From Dryomyza anilis (taxonomy: Eukaryota; Arthropoda; Insecta; Diptera; Dryomyzidae): 64,000 nucleotides of DNA. The translations under genes were made by a program, and so were the position numbers. Under the pieces are notes generated by a model that made no database searches, was not told the DNA's origin, and saw only the letters and a program-made list of their open reading frames with translations. How positions within the stretch are numbered: the first letter of the stretch is position 1; each line of letters opens with the position of its first letter. Positions 12,281-21,775 of the stretch are shown in pieces. The stretch is taken from contig OX638131.1 in NCBI GenBank assembly GCA_951804985.1, positions 52,945,078-53,009,077 on the forward strand, in the 5' to 3' direction.

Positions 12281-12973
12281 AGCCAGTTTTCTTATTCTTC
12301 TTTGCCAACCATTCCTTATATTTAGCACATGCACTTTTAAAATGACCATCTTCCTTACAGAAATAACATGACCTTTTCTTGCTGTTTGACGAACCAATTT
12401 TCAATGCGACTTCCCCTTTTGTGCTGTTGTCACGTTCTGAACGACGCTTATATTCGGCAATCTCTTTTGAACACACCAAAGTTGAAGTCAGCTCCTCGTT
12501 GCTTGCCTCGAGCGCAGTAATTAGACCATCGTAATTTTTCGACAACGATCCAAGTAATGTAGCACTCATGAAAAATTCTGGTTTAATATCACCTAGTGCC
12601 ATCAACCTCTGAAACAGCTCGTTCATTTTGTTCACATGCTGCTCAACATTACCGCCTTCCTCGAGTTTCTGCCGCATAATCGTCCTCAAAATGCATACCC
12701 TATTTCCTGGTGTAAATCCTTAAGTGTGTTCCATGCCGATTTCGCTGTTTGACAATTTCTGATATGTGTAATTTGACTGTCTTCCACATTCAACGTGATC
12801 GTCGAATTAGCCCTTTGATCCTTTTCTGTCCATTCAGATGTAACTGGATCTGGCGCCGCCATAGATATTGTACCCCACACACCTTTTTCGATTAACAGCA
12901 TTTTCATTTTGTATCTCCAATTGTAATAATTGTCACCGTTCAACTTCGCTATTAAATACTTCGATTTAGCCAT
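12278..12973 (-). pseudogene. Ty1/copia-type Gag fragment
   Basis: The start (MAKSKYLIAKLNGDNYYNWR) is a typical copia Gag opening, followed by the UBN2-type domain (LNVEDSQITHIRNCQTAKSA). The frame changes near 12687. The second part carries GSLSKNYDGLITALEASNEE and one CCHC knuckle (CYFCKEDGHFKSAC). The fragment is cut off just after the knuckle, where it meets the env fragment, so protease, integrase and RT are absent. The start ATG is at 12973 because it gives the conserved N terminus. Confidence 0.85.
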
Positions 12974-13084
12974 TGCACAATATACACGCCTCTACACAGT
13001 TACACACAAAAATCACTTAAATTTCTCAGAAAAATCTCTTTACTTTTATTTAATCCACAAAATATTGTTCCTAGGCGTTACAGT

Positions 13085-13105
13085 GGCCCATAACCTAATG
13101 GATGC
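13085..13105 (-). promoter_or_regulatory. Copia-like primer-binding site
   Basis: On the minus strand the sequence reads GGTTATGGGCC about 115 bp upstream of the copia Gag start. This matches the internal initiator-Met tRNA type of primer site used by copia. The LTR that should precede it is not recognisable. Confidence 0.5.
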
Positions 13106-13304
13106 TGCTTTAATTAGGAATAATAAGTTGCAATAGAAGTCTGATTGCGTCTTTTTTGTGTTCAGAAACGTTAAGAATAAATTTTATTATTGAATGAAAA
13201 ATATTAATGAAAAAAACATAGACAAACTCATTTGATATAGAAAATAACAAAGTAGTACAAGAACAAGTAGCTTATAATTTATATGAATGAATCTAATTAC
13301 AACA

Positions 13305-13416
13305 GCGATAGTTATTGATAACTACGTTTTCGACTACGGCGTGAATGAAAATCCTCCGACAACGCGACGTAGTAAAAACATAATCAATTATAACTACGTT
13401 CACTTCGACATAGTTA
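13305..13416 (+). repeat. Inverted-repeat terminus of the CGTAGTTAA family
   Basis: It reads ATAACTACGTTTTCGACTAC then GTGAATGAAAATCCTCCGAC, the inverse of 10680-10745. With 14415-14512 it could bound an element of about 1.2 kb. Confidence 0.5.
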
Positions 13417-13417
13417 A

Positions 13418-13641
13418 GCAGATGTTTCAATACGATTTGCTTTGCTTGCTTGGCTTTGACAGATGATTAGAAATACATGCGTTTATATAGAACTAGACTA
13501 AATACAAAGCGTTCAAGCTTTTGAAGTTAAAAAAAAATAGAGAAATTTTCTATTTGAAAAGCTTTGTAAGCTTTGACATCTACGAAACTGTCATAAGCCC
13601 GTAAAGCCAGCAAGCAAAACAAGTGGCATTAAAACATCCGC
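13418..13641. mobile_element. MITE-like element with long terminal inverted repeats
   Basis: The left end (GCAGATGTTTCAATACGA, then TTGCTTGCTTGGCTTTGACA) is the imperfect inverse of the right end (GTAAAGCCAGCAAGCAAAAC, then TTAAAACATCCGC). The arms are about 45 bp and the whole is 224 bp with no coding capacity. Target duplications are not clear. Confidence 0.55.
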
Positions 13642-14414
13642 TTCACTTCCACTTCAAAATAGTTGTTCAATCTGCTTCTTTTATAAAAGTCAAATAAATA
13701 AAATATTTTGTTTTCTTTTTTGAACCATATTTTATTTTTATTTTCATAAATTATTAAAATTGCGGGAGAATAAACCATACCCACCTATAAAACCTATCTT
13801 CAGACACTCTATCAGATTTAAAAATCCGAGCACACATCTCGTCCAGCAGATAGTACTGCAGAAGTGAGCAACTTCTAGAGCAACTTCTAGAGATTGTCAC
13901 GTCCGATCTTTTCATATAGAGTATCTTCATGGAGAAAGTATGGAAACTTTAACTCTTTGAATTTGTCCAGTTAGGGCTACTACTAGGGCGACTACTACTC
14001 AATGTATTTGCAAAAAGCATCTTGCAAATGCATCTATCATGCAACAGGGATTTGTGAAAATGTACTTCTCGAGAGTCCATCAATGGACTGGTACCTAAAT
14101 TATAAAAACATATGAAATATGATTTTTCTTTAGATTTTATAATTTACCAGATTCCATCCACACTCCAACAGTATTTAATTTTTCTGCTACTGCCTAATGA
14201 TGATTGTAATCGCATGCTGTTTCATCAGCGCAGTCGCAGCTGCTTATGACCAAGACCGTTTCCTCCCACATACAATCCAATATATTCAAATCATTAAACT
14301 TGTGAAGGTTGCAATTGCAAGAGCACGATAATGCAACAGCCGACGAATAATTAGGGAATAGCTGTTATTTAGCATGGTATGTTTCACAATAATTTAATCT
14401 GACATGTTTCTTTT
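13642..14414. other. No gene seen
   Basis: AT-rich DNA with a short run of CTACTA-type words near 13975-14005. No supported feature. Confidence 0.4.
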
Positions 14415-14512
14415 TGTTACAACGTAGTTATAAAATGGAAACGTAGTTGCTTTTTATGTATTTTCAAATGACTACGAAAACTATCAAATGGTTAACTACA
14501 TTTTTCTCTCGG
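14415..14512 (-). repeat. Inverted-repeat terminus of the CGTAGTTAA family (right end)
   Basis: The reverse complement begins ACACCGAGAGAAAAATGTAG and matches 7733-7842 along its length. Confidence 0.55.
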
Positions 14513-15098
14513 TGTATAAATCGATATAACTTTTTTTTGCTTGTTATAACAAACACATGTTTTTTGTTTACATTTTTTTTTGTTTACATTTTTCGTACAA
14601 ACCCAACTTCGATTGCATGTTGGTAATCAGCTTCTGTCTGCAGACATGCCGCACACACATACGAACCTGTTATCCATTCATCCATTTTGTATTGTCTCCC
14701 TTCATGACTGTTACCCTATTTTCTACCATCTTGGGCTTCCCCTGGGTCAATCTCTTCATCATAGTAAAGGACCTAAAAAGGTTCATGATTTCAAGAATAT
14801 TTTGCATTAAACATTTCCAATGCTGCTTAATATTTTGAATGTTTATTGAATACATTTTGAATGTCAGTTTGTTATAAAAACAATAATATATTATATTCAC
14901 TCATTTATAGGAAAGAATACCGAGTGACATCGTTTGGGGGATAACGAAAAATAGTATGAAAACCATTCATTATTAAGACGATGTGTTGTGATGATGTGTT
15001 ATTTGCGTTGTACATGATTTATCCGATCCCCATTAACATCAATGAGGAATGGAACTCGCTGGTTATGTTCTGCCTGATACGAAGAAACTGGTACCACA
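14513..15098. other. No gene seen
   Basis: Two overlapping open frames at 14557-14900 are on opposite strands and show no family motif. They look like chance frames. Confidence 0.4.
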
Positions 15099-15351
15099 GA
15101 ACACTATCTCTGTGACTGTCCAGCATTTTCTAGAATTAGGAAGCAGATCTTTGGCACAGCCGTGATGAGAGAACATCAGCTTCACTCTTTATCACACAAT
15201 AGCCTTCTTAGATTTAATAATGAATCTAAGAAATATCATTAAAAACCAGGGAACTGGGTCACAATGGATATATCCCTGCCTGAGTATTGTGGCTCTATTT
15301 TCATCCCACAAAAAAAAGGGTTGTGGTGTTAGAGGTTTTGTAGCGCCTCCA
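15099..15351 (+). pseudogene. LINE (non-LTR retrotransposon) C-terminal fragment
   Basis: The frame reads EHYLCDCPAFSRIRKQIFG, the Cys-rich motif found near the C terminus of many arthropod LINE polyproteins, then SLSHNSLLRFNNESK. After a TAA the same frame continues through LPEYCGSIFIP to another stop. Only this tail remains, with no RT core. The Jockey/I-type superfamily is likely, but the clade is not decided. Confidence 0.6.
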
Positions 15352-15994
15352 CCAAGTGATCGAAGTAGGGTAGGACCCGCCGATAGCAGAAATCGATAGA
15401 TGTCAAAAAATAGATGTAGCTATTGCAATCATATTTTTAAGCCATTTCATCTACTATTGAGAATATAAACCAGTTGGGAAGGTTAGATCACATGGGAAAT
15501 TTTAAAGTAGGTTTTATTATGATAGTTAGGATTATCAAAATTATAGTCGGTCTAAGCCGACTATACAAACCCTACACATATGTGTGGTTACCATTCAAAG
15601 TGGTATATTGGTCACCAGGGAATACGAATCCTGAAAATACCTACAAACTTTCAATCGCTGAAGAATTTCCATTCATTTGATACCCATATTTACAAATGGG
15701 TAGGTATACCGAATTTCGATTTTTTTTTTTTTGAGAACCACATGTCGTTTCGTGGGAAAACATTATTTTCATATATTTGTGCATGAAGTCAATGTATATT
15801 TGACCAAAAAGTTTACCTAAGCACGTAAACAGTAAAATTGAGCAGTAGATGTAAACTTTATATGAGGTATTTTAATATAAATGGTCAGATCACAGGTCAC
15901 AAAAACCGATCTAGCTAATTTTTTCGCACATACAGCGTATATTAGTAATCTAAGTTATCAGTTTCATTCATCTAACTCTTCAATTTTTTAAGTA
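15352..15994. other. No gene seen
   Basis: Moderately AT-rich DNA without motifs. A possible 3' remainder of the LINE fragment lies directly after it. Confidence 0.35.
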
Positions 15995-16165
15995 GTAGGG
16001 ATTTCAACAGACAGACGGACATCGCTAAATCGACTCAGGAGGTCATGCTGATCAAGAATATATATACTTTTCAATACCGGAGATGCTTCTTTCTGGGTGT
16101 TACAAACGGCGTACCAAATTGAATATACCCTTTCACTCTTAGTGTAGGGTATAAACATATAGTAC
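15995..16165. repeat. Dispersed fly repeat (GACGGACAT ... GGGTATAA type)
   Basis: The order ACAGACGGACATCGC, GATCAAGAATATATATAC, CTTCTTTCTGGGTGTTACA, then GTAGGGTATAAAC is one I associate with a very common dispersed sequence of fly introns and intergenic DNA. A shorter copy is at 7641-7720. Confidence 0.55.
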
Positions 16166-16555
16166 TGTATATAAACAGTTTCCCTGAAAATATACGCGAC
16201 TAGTTTTAATATACTAAGGAATGTTAACATCCATACACATTTTTAAAATATTTGTATCAGGAATTATAACCGTTACTGTTATCCGTTTCATACCGTTTCT
16301 AATGCAAACTTTATAACAAAATAAAATATGAACCTTGTCTTATGGCTAATTAGCAAAAAAAAAATCTGTGTCCAGATATTAGTTTTTGCAAAAAACGAAA
16401 AGACATTTGTGTTATTTAAAAAGTGTGTCGAGAGAGTAATTTATCACAATTCTTTAAGCACTCTTCATTAATTTTTAATTTTAAGTTCGCAATGTTTTTT
16501 TTGAAAAAAAATGTTTTAAACTTTATCTTAATAATATATAATAATTTGGCACTAC
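16166..16555. other. No gene seen
   Basis: AT-rich with homopolymer A and T runs. Nothing supportable. Confidence 0.4.
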
Positions 16556-16930
16556 AGTCTTATAAGAACTTAGGCCGAGCTCTCTCACCATTTTGAGCTG
16601 TGCGTGTTATATTTGTACTCAAAGTGGGGGACCTACAGTTTATTGCCGAATCCGAACGGCGGGTGAGAGCTTTTCATAGGCAATATTTTACTCTCGGTTT
16701 GCTGGTTTTTCACCGTTGCTGATTGTATAAAGCAATCGTGTGCGAAATGTGCATATGCTATCATATAGCCAATTAAAGTCTCCATCTAATGGTGCGGTTG
16801 TCATTTCTGGCATTTACTTCAGATAGGAGCTATATACGCCTCCATTTGAATCTTTCAGTTCCTCGTATTCACTAAGTATGTTTTTCGGCGTTGCTGATGG
16901 TTATAAGCAATCCTGTGAGTAAACCGAGTA
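16556..16930. repeat. Dispersed repeat with internal duplication
   Basis: The words AAGAACTTAGGCCGAG, CTCACCATTTTGAG, GGGGGACCTACAGTTT and CCGAATCCGAACGGC follow the order of a dispersed repeat I recall from fruit-fly (tephritid) genomic DNA. A segment around CGTTGCTGATTGTATAAAGC recurs in altered form at 16892-16915. The organism inference from this is weak. Confidence 0.4.
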
Positions 16931-17184
16931 TGCCATCTACTTATTTTTCCTGATTTTTTGATACCAATTTCATACACAGGAAATACACTAATTATACACT
17001 CAGTCTGTTTAAATTAAAGTTTAAATTATAGAATTTTATAGTAAATTGGGTAATTTTGTTAAGAATATCGGGGAGAAAAAAAAAATATGAGTTGGCACCA
17101 CTGTTAGGACCTTTGTAAATTTCGACAGCGATATATAACTTTAGGAACAAAAATTAGTGAAAGAATTTCTTTATATATTTACCT

Positions 17185-18402
17185 TTACTCACTGATTGAA
17201 TACGCTTTTCGGACGCATTTGCTATGCCGTGTAATGCGTGATTCTTGATCAAAATCAGATCCGACTGTGGACGATTTTATAAGGGCGCAAGTTTTAATAA
17301 AATCAATGGTTGAATATCCTAAGCTAACATTCATTGATGTAGTAATATGATCTTTATTTTCATTGATTATACTACAATCAGCATTACAAGTTTTTAATAC
17401 AGGTGGTTTCTCACAATTTCCAAATAAATTTACAGATGTAATTATATTATTTGCAGAATCCATTTTTGGAGATTGATTAGGTGTTTTTGTGTCAAGATCT
17501 AACACAATATAATTAATTATACTTTCTTCGTTTTTTTCTTGAGATGTACCACTTGGAATATGATTTGATAATGTTAAATCAATTCCACCCATATTTTCAT
17601 AACATCTTTCTTCGCTATCAGTAGCAAGACAGTATGAATTAAACTTTTCTCTTTTTGAAACACTGCCAATATTCTCGTACAAACGCATTGAATTAGAAAT
17701 AGAATTTTCGCTAAAATGAATTGGTGCATTATCTTCTGGTGGCCTGTCCCAAGATATAGGCGTTGCTAGTAACTTATTATTGTTCTCCTTTGATTTTACT
17801 GGGTATTCTTGATATATATTGCTACTTTGGTATGTACTTGGTACTTGGTTTTGCAATTGTACAATTTCATTTGTGAATGAATGGCTGGGAGCTGATACAG
17901 GAGAATCCATATTCATATCTGAAGATGTAACACTATGTGTTTCAAGTCCATGAATGCGTACATTGCTTAACAATAAAGGAACGGGTTCTAAGTAAGTATT
18001 CGAGTAATGATTAAATTCGTTGTGAATGTTTGCTGCATTTTGTGAAAAATTATTGTCGATATTGCACACTTCATTTAGATATGTTTGAAAAATTTCATAT
18101 AAACTATCTGCTTGCTGACATCTAAAAACATAGATACCGGGCCCAGTAATACATCGACGACCAGCTTCAAAACTAAAAACATCACCATTCAATCCGTAAC
18201 GTCGCAAATGTTGTAATGACCAAACAATTGGGTCCCTTCCTTCAGTGGAAAATATTAGTTCTTTAGGAGTAAGTTCCAAATATCCAGTCCGGGATGATAA
18301 TTCAGTGAGCAAACGAACTACACGAACCCGATAAACATTATCTGGTCTCTCGTTTTCAAGCTTAAAATCATACTTTTTTTTTTTACTAATTATACATCCC
18401 AT
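17185..18402 (-). CDS. FRS2-like PTB-domain adaptor protein
   Basis: A 405-residue membrane-anchored docking protein of the FGF-receptor-substrate type. Such adaptors bind activated receptor kinases through a PTB domain and recruit Grb2 and Shp2 when phosphorylated. Residues 1-6 (MGCIIS) with following lysines fit N-myristoylation. The PTB/IRS-type domain spans about 21-112, with LRRYG, FSFEAGRRC and GPGIYVFRC matching FRS2 wording. YENI (242) and YENM (268) are pYxN Grb2-type sites, YIVL (298) could bind an SH2 phosphatase, and YSTIDF (363) then TRHSK (391) resemble the FRS2 C terminus. The start is the ATG at 18402, because the open frame upstream has no ATG and only this Met gives the Gly2 signal. 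The stop overlaps GTGAGT, a good splice donor, so a longer spliced form is possible. No breaks are seen, and no neighbour shares its strand closely. Confidence 0.85.
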   Translation of the reverse strand: MGCIISKKKKYDFKLENERPDNVYRVRVVRLLTELSSRTGYLELTPKELIFSTEGRDPIVWSLQHLRRYGLNGDVFSFEAGRRCITGPGIYVFRCQQADSLYEIFQTYLNEVCNIDNNFSQNAANIHNEFNHYSNTYLEPVPLLLSNVRIHGLETHSVTSSDMNMDSPVSAPSHSFTNEIVQLQNQVPSTYQSSNIYQEYPVKSKENNNKLLATPISWDRPPEDNAPIHFSENSISNSMRLYENIGSVSKREKFNSYCLATDSEERCYENMGGIDLTLSNHIPSGTSQEKNEESIINYIVLDLDTKTPNQSPKMDSANNIITSVNLFGNCEKPPVLKTCNADCSIINENKDHITTSMNVSLGYSTIDFIKTCALIKSSTVGSDFDQESRITRHSKCVRKAYSISE

Positions 18403-18766
18403 TTTCGACAACAAAATTATTTAAATACATAAATGTAAATCAGTGTAACATATAAAAACCACCTTTTAGAATAAATCCCAAAATTTAACTTTTCTACCGA
18501 AATGGAAAATTGTTTTTTCCCATGGTATTTTTAATTTCAATAGTTTGTTCCCAAATTGGAAAAATTTTCTCTCGACACAATCCCACAAAACCACTTTGAG
18601 ACAAATTCCCAGCAAGATATTGCTGACCGAAACTTCAACACAAATGCAAAATGTTTACGACTCACTTATCCATGTAAAAAAAAGCTGTGTAAAAGTGCGT
18701 AAGACAGGGATGTAAAGTCACAAGTATACACAAGTTTTGATCATTTTTTTCCCGACGCTTTCTATA
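18403..18766. other. Upstream region of the FRS2-like gene
   Basis: Probably holds the promoter, 5' UTR or a first intron of the minus-strand gene. No TATA box or first exon can be fixed. No other gene is seen. Confidence 0.35.
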
Positions 18767-18990
18767 TCCCAATAAACCAAAAACCTGGATATTAACCCAG
18801 TGTATTCTCAGCTCCGCTCGAAAGTATTCTGAATAACGAAATGCAACCATGGCATGCCAAATCAACTTTTTCTTTTTCAACTTCTATTCTGAGAGAGCAA
18901 TTTTTTAATTATGGCTGCCTTTTTGTTCGTTTCTTTTGTTGTTCGTTTAGTTCAAAACGAACAACAACCACTGACTTTTGTGTCAGAACT
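18767..18990. repeat. Degraded composite of two repeat-unit parts
   Basis: It opens CCCAATAAACCAAAAACCTG, the left end of the TA-flanked transposon found at 39208 and 51896. It switches at about 18793 to CCCAGTGTATTCTCAGCTCC, which is the inverse of 24590-24785 in the repeat spacer. It looks like an old, internally joined copy of that repeat family. Confidence 0.5.
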
Positions 18991-19099
18991 TTTCTTTTTA
19001 AAAAAGAATTTTTGACGCTGTGTACTGGAGAAATTACTTATTGAAATTGTAAGTAATTTATATAATTTTAGTTTTTTATTAATATAAAACTTTTTTTAG

Positions 19100-20020
19100 A
19101 AGAAGTCGTTGTATAGCAAAACCACCTCCTCAACATTCGCCGCACCTGTAACCGCCAGCAGCAATAGTAAAAGAAGTTGCAGATATCAAGGACCGGCTAC
19201 AAGAGTCGCAATGAAAATAGTATATGACGATTCGTTTCTGGTCATTAGCGTGCGCGAGAGCTAATTTAATGCTGGAACATGAAGGACAAGCTTGAAATTT
19301 TTGCGACAGTTTCGAAGCGTCCTACCTGAAGGCCACGTCTTCGTTCGTCCGAGCTGCAATAGGTCAACGGTGTAAAATCGTTCATGAAATACGCAGATGC
19401 CAAGCTGGGCGAAAAAGACGCGCACCCGATGATACTTGCAGTCAAGCAGTTACCATGTGCTGCTCCAGACTGCTGGAGCTCTTCAAGAAGTTTAGTGTCT
19501 TAGTGAGGAAGGCATTAAATTACGATTCACGCAACATTAAAGACCGTAGTTAATGATACGAGTGTCGTCAAGGTAAATATAGTTTCTTTTATATTTTATT
19601 GCATATTTAACATTTGGTTTGTTTTAGCTTCAAGAACTTCCTTTTGTCATCACAAGACAAAAGGACCAGAATTGCTGGCCAACTGCGTGTGTCGCTGCGT
19701 CGCACGCCGGTGAGTAATCGGCTAACGAACGAGCAGATCGACGACTGTCTGCGGTCTGCGTGATGTACTGCTAGTGCTGAAATATGTGAAAAACAAGGAT
19801 GTGTTTATGCGCTATCACATCGTTAAAATTACACGCAGGTGCGCAAATGTTTTAACTATTTACAATTGTACAATATTTATCAAAACGCTTCCAACGCATA
19901 TTAATTTTAGACACTAAATCTGACAGCGATAAGGAGGAAGATATTGTCGAGTGGCTACGTGAGGTCAACATGCCTGCAGACAATATAAATCGCTTTGTAC
20001 GCATGTTCCAAGACATTAAG
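19100..20020 (+). pseudogene. Cul5: Cullin-5 fragment, intron-containing and frame-broken
   Basis: Cullin-5 is the scaffold of an SOCS-box ubiquitin ligase. Here its middle part is recognisable in order: MKIVYDDSFLVISVRES (19213), KDKLEIF, NGVKSFMKYADAKL (about 19360), LLELFKKFSVLVRKALN (about 19465) and TVVNDTSVVK, ending at a GT donor at 19573. A short intron of about 55 nt follows. Then come RRTPVSNRLTNEQIDDCL, DVLLVLKYVKNKDVFMRYH and, after a 62-nt non-coding interruption, LILDTKSDSDKEEDIVEWLR to MFQDIK with a GT donor at 20021. The last exon is open, but earlier exons carry several frameshifts and stops. Kept introns rule out a processed copy. N- and C-terminal parts are missing, and the fragment is followed by a solo LTR. 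It is a decayed DNA-level duplicate, unless the true gene is badly assembled here. Confidence 0.8.
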
Positions 20021-20046
20021 GTGTGTATAATTAGAGTTCAATATAT

Positions 20047-20578
20047 TGTTACGAAAATTCAGTCTACGGAAAACTGTTAAACGAGTTCGTATTGCTGGAT
20101 TGTGTACAAAATAAAAACACACTTAAATTTGGTATTAACTAGTATTATTTCAACTAGTATTAATTAACTTTGTTTAATTAAATAACAACTTAAAGAATAA
20201 TCACTTATATCAACTGCTGAATTTCTATAATTTAGCTTTACAATGTTCACTCACGAGACGCACTAGTTTACTATCAAATCACAACTGAAGTACAGTGCCT
20301 CAGATGCGCGGCCTTATATACTGCAGGCATCAGTTCGACACGTTTCGACAAGCTTCGACTTGTTTCGAGAACCTTCTACTCGTTTCGTGAATGACGCATG
20401 CTATTGGCATCTCCTTCGCAATGTGCTGATCTTCCATCTCTTTCTCGCACATTGCATAGTGCGCTGAATGATCTTCCGTCTCTTTCTAACACATTGCTTA
20501 GTGCGCTGAATTGTCTTGCGTCTCATTTATTATTGTTGATTGCTTGCACAGTGGAGCAAATTACCTCTTTTCGTAACA
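20047..20578. repeat. Solo LTR (532 bp) with ATAT target duplication
   Basis: It starts TGTTACGAAAA and ends TTTTCGTAACA, an 11-bp terminal inverted repeat. ATAT flanks both sides (20043-20046 and 20579-20582), the 4-bp duplication expected of gypsy-type integration. Inside are imperfect tandem repeats of about 48 bp (around 20420-20520) containing CATTGCNTAGTGCGCTGAAT. It lies in what would be the Cul5 intron. No internal sequence remains, so it arose by LTR-LTR recombination. Confidence 0.85.
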
Positions 20579-20582
20579 ATAT

Positions 20583-21120
20583 TCTCTTTATTTTTTCCAA
20601 TTTTTAGCAAACTGTATGACAAAATTTAAAATTTTAGTAAATTATGATTTTTACTAAATTAAAATCTTACTATATGACAAATTTATATTAAAGTAAAATT
20701 TATATTCAATTAAAATTTATATTAAATTAAAATTTTACTAAATTAAAAATCTAAAATATCAATTTTTTTCTACAAATTGAAATGTTTTGAATTTTTAATT
20801 TTTTACTAGCACTTCCAATTATTACTAAAAATTTAAATTTTTACTTAAAAATTCATATTTTTGCTAAAAAAATTCAAATTTTTAATAAAAATTCAAATTA
20901 GCAAAAATTCAAAGTTCAAATTTTTACTAAAAATTAAAAGTCAAATTATTACTAAAAATTTAAAATTAAATTTTTTTAATCAAAAATTAAAATATTTACT
21001 TTATTTAACATTTTTTACTAAAAATCAAATTTTTAATATAAAATCCAATTTTGATTAAACAATCCAGTTTCTAATAAAATATGTAAAATATTTATTGTTT
21101 ATTTTTTCATTTATACATTT
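20583..21120. repeat. AT-rich degenerate tandem-like DNA
   Basis: Runs of imperfect units built from AAATTTTTACTAAAAATTTA and similar words, almost devoid of G and C. Short-period expansion is likely. Confidence 0.65.
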
Positions 21121-21425
21121 CTTGCAGGTACATGTCAATGGAAAACTTCATCAAATATGAGCTCAGCATCAAATAGTTGGAGAAACACATCCAGCTAACA
21201 TCAACTAAATTCGTTCTGCAGTGATCGTCACAAATTCCACTAGCAAGCACTCCATTGAATATATATTTAAGAATCTTTATTAAATTGTATAATATGTTAA
21301 TGCAATATACTTATTAATGTTCATAGTATTACAATTCACTTTATGTAAATGTAAATTGCACATCAATGTTTATAGTATAAAAAAATACTGTAATAAAAAA
21401 TTTATATATATAAAATGCCTTAGTT
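21121..21425. other. No supportable gene
   Basis: TTCTTGCAG at 21119-21127 looks like a splice acceptor, followed by an open run (MSMENFIKYELSIK) that soon stops. It could be a remnant exon. It is not recognised. Confidence 0.3.
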
Positions 21426-21654
21426 TTTATTGTCATCAATTTTCCTTTGGGTCTCAGATTACGTCCGACATTGCTTTGAATGTCTGTTCTAAAAGTCTGA
21501 CCAAAATGTGTCATCAGCTTTGCTTCGCTCGTTTCTGATTGGCTGATTTTGAATATTTTTCGTTTTTGCTCTCTCTGTTTTGTACGTCATTTTTCTCTGT
21601 ACGTAATTTTTCTCAGACATACTTCAGAAAAATAGGTGAGATGTCTATGTCGCG
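21426..21654 (-). repeat. Inverted partner of the spacer repeat at 25875-26078
   Basis: The reverse complement matches 25875-26078 along about 200 bp with scattered differences (for example TTACGTCCGACATTGCTTTG on this strand). Further diverged members are at 27620-27850 and 48955-49190. It fits one arm of long inverted repeats. Confidence 0.7.
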
Positions 21655-21775
21655 TTAAGTCTGATACAGCACCTATTTAGTTCGTAAATCTGAACAAGTG
21701 TCGCACACTTTTGTCAGGGATGTATTACGTTTTGATCGTAAATACGTCGTAATTACGAACGAACGCAGCAGTGGG

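Noticed and set aside
18403..18414. Longer N terminus (four more codons) for the FRS2-like protein
   Set aside because: The upstream codon is TTG, not ATG, and only the internal Met gives the MGCIIS myristoylation signal.
19901..19910. TTAATTTTAG as the splice acceptor of the last Cul5 exon
   Set aside because: These bases encode the conserved LILD residues of cullin-5, so they are coding and the acceptor must lie elsewhere or be lost.
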